From the NCBI GenBank assembly GCA_965197565.1, contig CBDANK010000002.1, forward strand, positions 496,001-560,000: DNA of 64,000 nucleotides, read 5' to 3'. Made by a program: the position numbers and the translations under genes. The notes below the pieces were generated by a model. That model had not been told where the DNA came from. It did not search any database and saw only the letters and a program-made list of their open reading frames with translations. Positions 59,413-64,000 of the stretch are shown piece by piece (the first letter of the stretch is position 1; each line of letters opens with the position of its first letter). Origin of the DNA: G963667675 sp965197565 (lineage in GTDB: Bacteria > Chloroflexota > Dehalococcoidia > Lucifugimonadales > UBA3495).

Positions 59413-61872
59413 TTACCTGTATAACTCATCAAGCAACGCTTGAAGTTCGCGTTCTTTGCTTTCCATAGCGGTCCGCGATTCGTCAATCTCAGCGGTTAGG
59501 ATATTGACCTGTTCCAGCCACAAGTCAAAGTCGTCATCCTCGGGGAGTGGCACCAGTATTTCCGCCAACTGGGCAAACTTGACCTCGGTTGACGACGACC
59601 CTGACACCAGCGTAAGGATTCGCTGTTTCACGATGTCCAGATTCAAGATGTGATAGAGATATACCGCCGGAACCGTCGCGCGAGCCGCTATGAAGCGGCT
59701 GGTCACCACCACCCCATCATATTCAGCCGGGACCAGCGTAACGCTCCGCCCCGCCTTGATGGAGTTCCTGTGATTAGGGATCAGCAGCATATTCTCACGG
59801 ACCACCCACCGCGCCCGGTGTGGCAGGTTTTGGACTTCGAGTTCGGACGTGTTGATGATGCGACCCGTTTTGGTGTCGGTATCACCAACCTCAACATACC
59901 GGACTTTCTGGGTGTTGCCGTGCTTGCGCCGCATGGTTTCCGTGCTTGGAATCAGCAGGTTAGTTAGTGGCTCACTCCGACCTTGTGTTGGATTGCTAAC
60001 CCGCCGATACGCTCCCGGCTGGTAATACAGCGGATCAATTCTGCCTCGTTGCCGCAACGCCGCCGCTGCAAAGGTGTTTTCCGCCGGTCTGTTGCTGAGG
60101 CTGTATCGTTCAAAGATGCCGGGTAGGTCGTTGTCGCTGGTCTTGCGACCCGCCGCGTCATACCCGACCTCTGTGGCCCAATCTATAAAGACGGGGTAGT
60201 CCGAGCGCGGCGTATCCGTCCGCCGGAGAAACAGCAAGGCTCCTTGTACATCGCAACCAGTGTGAAAGAACACCCAATGCGGTAGGCCGATGATTGCCAG
60301 AATCTCCGACTTTTCCCAAATCATCTCCCGAACCTTTCGGAATTGATAACTCTGCGAACTGAATATGCCGTTGGGCAAGACGAGCGCGGCTATCCCGTCC
60401 TCTTTCAGCAAACCGATGATATGCTCAACGAAAGGGATGCACTTGGAGGTCTGGACAAGTCTCCCAGCCTCTCCTATGGTCGTCTCGAATCGGTCGAGGT
60501 ACTTCGAGTCCGTTTCCCGTCCAGCGAATGGAGGGTTGGAAAAGATGCAAGTCACGTCCTGGCTTGGGGTTATTTGCGGGACGGGGGCAAAACCGATGTC
60601 CAGGCCGTGGTGGTTGAAGATGCCGCCATGACCGTCGCCGTGCATAATCATGTTCATCTTCGTTACGCGGGCCATACGCTCATTGATGTCGGCCCCGTAG
60701 AGGTTTTTCTCTGCGAAAGCTCGAAGTTCGGTGTAGATTTCCGGGTCATCAAGGTTGGGTTGCGTGGTCCGCATATTTTCCAAGACGTACTTGAGCGTCA
60801 TAATGAGGAACCCGCCGCTGCCGCAGGCCGGGTCTAAGACAACGCTGTTCCGGTCCGGTGCGGCCATCTTAACCATAAACTCCACGATCTCCCGTGGAGT
60901 GAAGTAAGCACCCAACTCACCCCTGAATGTGCTACCCACCATCCGCTCAAAGACTGTCCCCTTCACATCCGCGCCTTGCAATGTGGCTGAAGTATTGATG
61001 AGGCTGTAGCCCTGAAATTGGCGTACGATAAAAGATATGGTTTCAGAGTCAAGGTCTATCACCGGCGGATGGGTGGGTGTAAACCGCGTGGTGAAAACAT
61101 CCTGGTATCGCCTACTCCCGATGCTTCGACGGAATAGTTCATTGATCCGCGCCGCTGTTTCATTGTCACTCTCACCGGCCAATACCATAAACTCGTAGAA
61201 GTTCGGCGTTTCCCTCTCGTCGTAGAGCTTGATGAAAAGGACTTTCATCAGTTCGTCGAACGCTTTGGCTGGGTCATGTCCCAACCGAAAGAATATCCGG
61301 TCGTGGCAGACCTTGACCACAGCCCGCAAGTGGGGTTCATCCCGGAATGGCGGAAGCTCTTGCATCTTGGGCAAGCGCTGGCCGACTGGATGATCACCAA
61401 GCCAGTGGGGGATGTTCCCGACTTCGGTGGACTGATTCTGGTACTTGGCGGTTCGGAAAAATCGTACCGTCCGGCCATTCGTCCAAGCGTGAAAGTCGGC
61501 GCCCAAGTTGCGAGCGTATGACTCCGCCTGCTTGATGCCGGCCGTTTCCGTCGGAGCCTTAGTTTCCACTACAAGGAACGGTTCCTTCCGGCGGCGGTCT
61601 CGGTAGGTCACTATGTCAGCGAAAACAGTGGATCGTTCAGCGTTTCGCCCAGCACCGGCGGGAACTTCTAGGGCAATCTGTTCCTGCGTGTATCCGTATT
61701 CGCTGATTAGCCTAGCAACCCAGTGGGCACGCACACTGCCTTCGGGTTGCGCCCACTCCGTCCTAAGCCGCTTCCCAAGGCGCTCTGACAGCCTGGTTCC
61801 CGCCGGGAAGATGGACATCAGGCCATTTGCCTTTTCTCCCGGAGTACGGTTTAGGCCATCTACTTTGGGCAT
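59413..61872 (-). CDS. Single-chain restriction-modification enzyme (nuclease, N6-adenine methylase and specificity regions)
   Basis: 819 residues. The N-terminal type I HsdR_N-like domain has a PD-(D/E)xK pattern: FADIV (Asp86), VVETKAP (Glu103, Lys105) and KQAESYARNLGADFHAWTNG. The HsdM-type methylase core follows with GAYFTPREIVEFMV, DPACGSGGF (347-355, AdoMet site) and SNPPF (446-449, catalytic NPPY-type motif). The C-terminal about 200 residues resemble an HsdS/type IIG target-recognition region (VRYVEVGDTDTKTGR; LLIPNHRNSIKAGR; VKFAQLAEILVPLP), closed by a coiled coil. No helicase domain, so a type IIG-like enzyme is the best guess. Its ATG overlaps the stop of the upstream membrane gene (TAATG). 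Confidence 0.88.
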   Translation of the reverse strand: MPKVDGLNRTPGEKANGLMSIFPAGTRLSERLGKRLRTEWAQPEGSVRAHWVARLISEYGYTQEQIALEVPAGAGRNAERSTVFADIVTYRDRRRKEPFLVVETKAPTETAGIKQAESYARNLGADFHAWTNGRTVRFFRTAKYQNQSTEVGNIPHWLGDHPVGQRLPKMQELPPFRDEPHLRAVVKVCHDRIFFRLGHDPAKAFDELMKVLFIKLYDERETPNFYEFMVLAGESDNETAARINELFRRSIGSRRYQDVFTTRFTPTHPPVIDLDSETISFIVRQFQGYSLINTSATLQGADVKGTVFERMVGSTFRGELGAYFTPREIVEFMVKMAAPDRNSVVLDPACGSGGFLIMTLKYVLENMRTTQPNLDDPEIYTELRAFAEKNLYGADINERMARVTKMNMIMHGDGHGGIFNHHGLDIGFAPVPQITPSQDVTCIFSNPPFAGRETDSKYLDRFETTIGEAGRLVQTSKCIPFVEHIIGLLKEDGIAALVLPNGIFSSQSYQFRKVREMIWEKSEILAIIGLPHWVFFHTGCDVQGALLFLRRTDTPRSDYPVFIDWATEVGYDAAGRKTSDNDLPGIFERYSLSNRPAENTFAAAALRQRGRIDPLYYQPGAYRRVSNPTQGRSEPLTNLLIPSTETMRRKHGNTQKVRYVEVGDTDTKTGRIINTSELEVQNLPHRARWVVRENMLLIPNHRNSIKAGRSVTLVPAEYDGVVVTSRFIAARATVPAVYLYHILNLDIVKQRILTLVSGSSSTEVKFAQLAEILVPLPEDDDFDLWLEQVNILTAEIDESRTAMESKERELQALLDELYR

Positions 61873-62333
61873 TATTCGCTCTCGCTCCCCTCAATGCCTT
61901 TCTGCTCCCGTTCCCAAGCCCTAATACGGCTCTCGATCTCGGGCCATTGTTTCTTAGCATCCTCGCCGGAGATAATGACTACCAAATGGTCTCCATGAGT
62001 TGCGTGAAAATCCATATCCCATTGAATCTCTTCCCCTTGCTCCTTTAGCAGGCGTCGTTCCCGCCGCGTGACCAAGCGAGACATCAAATACATCACCGCC
62101 CCAGCACAAATAGAAAGGGCCACAGCGAAGCCGATATCCCCAGCGGCCTTGGGGACCGAAAGGTCCAAAAAAATGACTATGCCAACAAGCATGCCAGCAA
62201 GCATGCCGAACGGCGTGAGGATAATCGACATTGCCGCCGCTAGAACAATTCCAGTTCCCAGGTGGTACCCCGGTCGGCCTAAACGTTGTTCTAGCATTTT
62301 GGCCGTCCCTGGAATGAGGTCTGGCACATCCAT
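61872..62333 (-). CDS. Small membrane protein coupled to the RM enzyme
   Basis: 153 residues. Two hydrophobic stretches (GIVLAAAMSIILTPFGMLAG with MLVGIVIFL, and GFAVALSICAGAVMYLMSRL) form a predicted membrane hairpin. A cytoplasmic C-terminal region follows, with TRRERRLLKEQGEEIQWDMD, HATHGDHLVVIISGEDAKKQ and a charged end. Unknown family. It starts 18 bases inside the right TIR and overlaps the RM start by one base, so translation is coupled. It may assist or control the RM enzyme; nothing in the sequence proves this. Confidence 0.75.
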   Translation of the reverse strand: MDVPDLIPGTAKMLEQRLGRPGYHLGTGIVLAAAMSIILTPFGMLAGMLVGIVIFLDLSVPKAAGDIGFAVALSICAGAVMYLMSRLVTRRERRLLKEQGEEIQWDMDFHATHGDHLVVIISGEDAKKQWPEIESRIRAWEREQKGIEGSESE

Positions 62334-62376
62334 CGGCGCATCATATCAACCCCAAACCCTAAAAGCAAACGGAACC

Positions 62377-62384
62377 GGGGTATG
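62377..62384 (+). repeat. Right 8-bp target duplication of the IS6-like transposon
   Basis: GGGGTATG directly after the right TIR, equal to 58094-58101. Confidence 0.9.
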
Positions 62385-62479
62385 TAACGCCGGAAATCGG
62401 CTCTGAATGAAGCTTGGGAAGGCGCCGGGGAATCCGGCATTCTGGTGTTCGTTACGCAACCGGACACCGGAGGTCCCCC

Positions 62480-63682
62480 ATGCGCCTTCCCAGAGAAACC
62501 TATCAGGTTCAGCAAACTATTGAAACGCATTTACCTCACCTCTCCCAGCCACAATTGGCCGGTTTGGTCCTGTGGGTCTGCGGGGCCATTCTCGCCGGCA
62601 GCGCCTGCCAGAACGCCGTGGCCTCCGCCCTCTCCCCATGGCGCAGCTGGAACAACCTCCGCCAGTATCTCCGCGAGTGGCTCTACGACGGCGGCGACCG
62701 GGCACGCCCCTGCAAGACCCAACTGGACGTAACCCTCTGCTTCGCACCGCTGCTCCGGTGGGTGCTCACCTGGTGGGTGTCCGGCAGGCTGGCAGTGGCC
62801 ATCGATCCGACTCTCAAGGGCGACCAGACCACCGCCATCGTCATCAGCGTCCTCTACCGGGGCTGCGCCATTCCCGTGGCCTGGAGCATCCACCGCGCCA
62901 CCCAGAAAGGCTCCTGGATGAATCCCACCGTGGAACTGCTGCGGGAACTGGCCCCAGCCGTTCCCAGGGAAATGACCGTCATCGTGCTCTGCGACCGGGG
63001 CATATCCAGCCCCAAGCTGTGGAAGCAGATACGCGCCCAGGGCTGGCACCCCTGTATGCGCTACCGGAATAACATCACCTTCTGTACCGACGGCGGCAAA
63101 CGATTGCCCGCGCGACGCTTCGTTTCCTTTCCCGACACGGCCTGGATCGGACGGGGCACCGCCTTCGGCACCCCCAAGGCCCAACGCCGCTGCACCCTGC
63201 TGGTGGTCTGGTACGCCCAGCAGGAGGAACCCTGGATCATCCTCACCGACCTGCCGCCGGAAGCAGTGGGAGTGAGTTGGTACGCTCTCCGCTTCTGGAT
63301 CGAACTGGGCTTCAAGGCCATCAAGAGCATGGGCTGGAAGTGGGACAAGACCAGAAGGACCGACCCCACCCGCGTCTCCCGCCACTGGCTGGTGCTTTCG
63401 GTGGCGACGCTCCTGACCTTGGCCTAAGGCACCAGGGCGGAAGACGCCCATGACCGCAGGATCGCCCCAGGCAACCTGCGGGCGCCGCCCAAGTCGCTTG
63501 CTCCCCAGCATCGCAACAGTTGGCAGAAGCCGAAACGGAAGGTCAGCGTATTCCGGCGCGGCATCGATTGGCTGCGCCGTTTGATGCACAAGGGCAGGCT
63601 CTGGAACCGGGTCTGGCTGCTGCCCGAACCCTGGCCCAAACACAAGCCCAACCTGGAAATCACCTGCCACGCGCCCCCCTGA
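62480..63682 (+). pseudogene. IS4/IS701-like DDE transposase with an in-frame stop
   Basis: From the ATG at 62480 (MRLPRETYQVQQTIETHLPH) the frame holds VAIDPTLKGDQTTAIVISVL (Asp), VIVLCDRGISSPKLWKQIRA (Asp) and LRFWIELGFKAIKSMGWKWD (Glu), the DDE triad with the YREK-like region. A TAA at 63425 interrupts VATLLTLA; the same frame then continues open to a TGA at 63680 with APGNLRAPPKSLAPQHRN and LPEPWPKHKPNLEITCHAPP, giving about 400 codons in all. The stop lies after the catalytic Glu, so a shortened protein might still be active, but its upstream terminal repeat is disrupted. Confidence 0.8.
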
Positions 63683-63699
63683 AAACCCTTTACATACCC

Positions 63700-64000
63700 C
63701 TATAAGGGGGGGACGTGCTGCGCTTGGCGCAGCAAGGTGGCTGGCAGGTACTGCCGGCGTCCCTGGGGACCCCCGGGCCCATCGCCATAGCCCGCTGCCT
63801 CCAGGTTTTCCCATACCTTCCGCATCACCTTCAGAAAGATCCTCTTCTCCTCCTCGTCCAGCCCCAACGCGGCCAAGGGGTTGGCCTCCCGCAGGGACTT
63901 GCCGAGCTGGGACAGGAGGGCCAGCCCTTCATCGGTCAGGGCCAGCCGCAACACGCGCCGGTCGCTCTCTTGGCGGGTCCGCTTCATGAGCCCCCTCTCG
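63700..64000 (-). CDS. MarR-family regulator, C-terminal part (runs off window)
   Basis: Read from the right edge: ERGLMKRTRQESDRRVLRLA LTDEGLALLSQLG, the wing (RxxxxxDRRxxxLxLTxxG) and the last helices of a MarR winged helix, then a dimerisation helix EEKRIFLKVMRKVWENLEAA. The final residues after GYGDG are atypical, and the stop TAG at 63700-63702 belongs to the end of the neighbouring transposon, so the natural C-terminus has probably been replaced by the insertion. The DNA-recognition helix lies outside the window. Confidence 0.75.
   Translation of the reverse strand, partial: ERGLMKRTRQESDRRVLRLALTDEGLALLSQLGKSLREANPLAALGLDEEEKRIFLKVMRKVWENLEAAGYGDGPGGPQGRRQYLPATLLRQAQHVPPL

Larger units (their letters stand above)
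58102..62376 (-). mobile_element. Complete IS6-like transposon carrying a restriction-modification cargo
   Basis: 4,275 bp. Both ends are perfect 25-bp inverted repeats beginning GGTTCCGTTTGCTTTTAGGG (58102-58126; 62352-62376), flanked by the 8-bp duplication GGGGTATG. It holds, all on the minus strand, a small membrane protein (from 62333), a single-chain RM enzyme, and the transposase, whose stop lies 4 bases inside the left TIR. Transposase and cargo lie within one pair of ends, so this is a unit transposon, not a pseudo-compound one with two IS copies. Confidence 0.9.
58091..63703 (+). mobile_element. IS4/IS701-like element, split by the IS6-like transposon
   Basis: The left end ATAGGGGTATG (58091-58101) joined to TAACGCC (62385 on) mirrors the right end, which reads inverted ATAGGGGTATGTAAAGGG (63686-63703). 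Rejoined, the element is about 1.33 kb with a 14-15-bp inverted repeat. The IS6-like transposon interrupts it within the left repeat. Confidence 0.65.

Noticed and set aside
62531..63814. 427-codon open frame antisense to the IS4-like transposase
   Set aside because: The sense strand carries the full DDE triad; the antisense frame is Gly/Ala/Pro-rich without any motif.
1..64000. CRISPR array
   Set aside because: No regularly spaced short direct repeats were seen; the only long tandem repeats are the coding GLUG and Pro-Thr repeats.

Overview
The window looks like a high-GC Gram-positive-type or Chloroflexota genome. My best guess is Chloroflexota of the SAR202/Dehalococcoidia kind. The reasons are the lipoproteins with long Pro/Thr stalks, the 'DATDGPNW' leucine-rich-repeat lipoprotein, the very large GLUG-repeat surface proteins (one ending in a dockerin-like EF hand), the DUF1989/M20/epimerase catabolic genes, and a LexA box of the GAAC-N4-GTTC type known from Gram-positive bacteria and Dehalococcoides. 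This is inference from gene content; no rRNA or tRNA gene was seen. Housekeeping genes are few (recN, typA). The rest is a heavily transposon-churned accessory region with many broken genes.

Layout. 1-1.6 kb holds the start of an SDR gene, a decayed response-regulator tail and an IS3 fragment. 1.6-3.4 kb is recN. 3.5-11.9 kb is a translesion/abasic-site repair cassette (imuB-dnaE2-SRAP), preceded by a promoter whose spacer contains an SOS box, and bracketed by two identical inverted 1,189-bp IS110 copies. 11.9-17.6 kb is a stack of insertion sequences, several inserted into each other's ends: ISL3 within an IS3 end, IS5, and IS1182 inside the end of a MITE. 17.6-20.3 kb is a TIR-bounded 2.7-kb unit with no transposase, carrying a 2-TM protein, a HEPN-type protein and an LRR lipoprotein. 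20.3-20.9 kb is a palindrome-rich non-coding stretch next to an ISAs1 remnant. 21.8-26.6 kb is a decaying catabolic cluster on the minus strand (GGT tail, M20 peptidase, DUF1989, epimerase, NHL protein).

26.9-31 kb holds an IS6-like element with a nested IS630, a TPR lipoprotein and a MITE, followed by a DnaQ-like exonuclease remnant. 31.5-33.3 kb is typA. 33.7-36.6 kb has a broken serine recombinase, a VapC-type toxin-antitoxin pair and a second IS630. 36.7-57.9 kb is occupied by two giant modular exported proteins (GLUG/FN3/cadherin/VCBS) separated by a smaller stalked membrane protein. Both giants are interrupted by several frameshifts and nonsense codons. 58.1-62.4 kb is a complete IS6-like transposon (perfect 25-bp TIRs, 8-bp target duplication) whose cargo is a single-chain restriction-modification enzyme plus a small membrane protein. 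It has landed inside the terminal repeat of another transposon (transposase at 62.5-63.7 kb), which itself abuts a MarR-family regulator at the right edge.

How the parts fit. The SOS promoter, imuB, dnaE2 and SRAP genes form one plausible damage-inducible operon: error-prone synthesis plus protection of abasic sites. The IS6-like elements show a recurring layout (transposase at one end, passenger genes on the same strand at the other), which makes them the likeliest vehicle for new cargo here. Many coding regions have single-base frameshifts in homopolymers, so either decay or assembly error must be considered before any of the broken genes is called dead.
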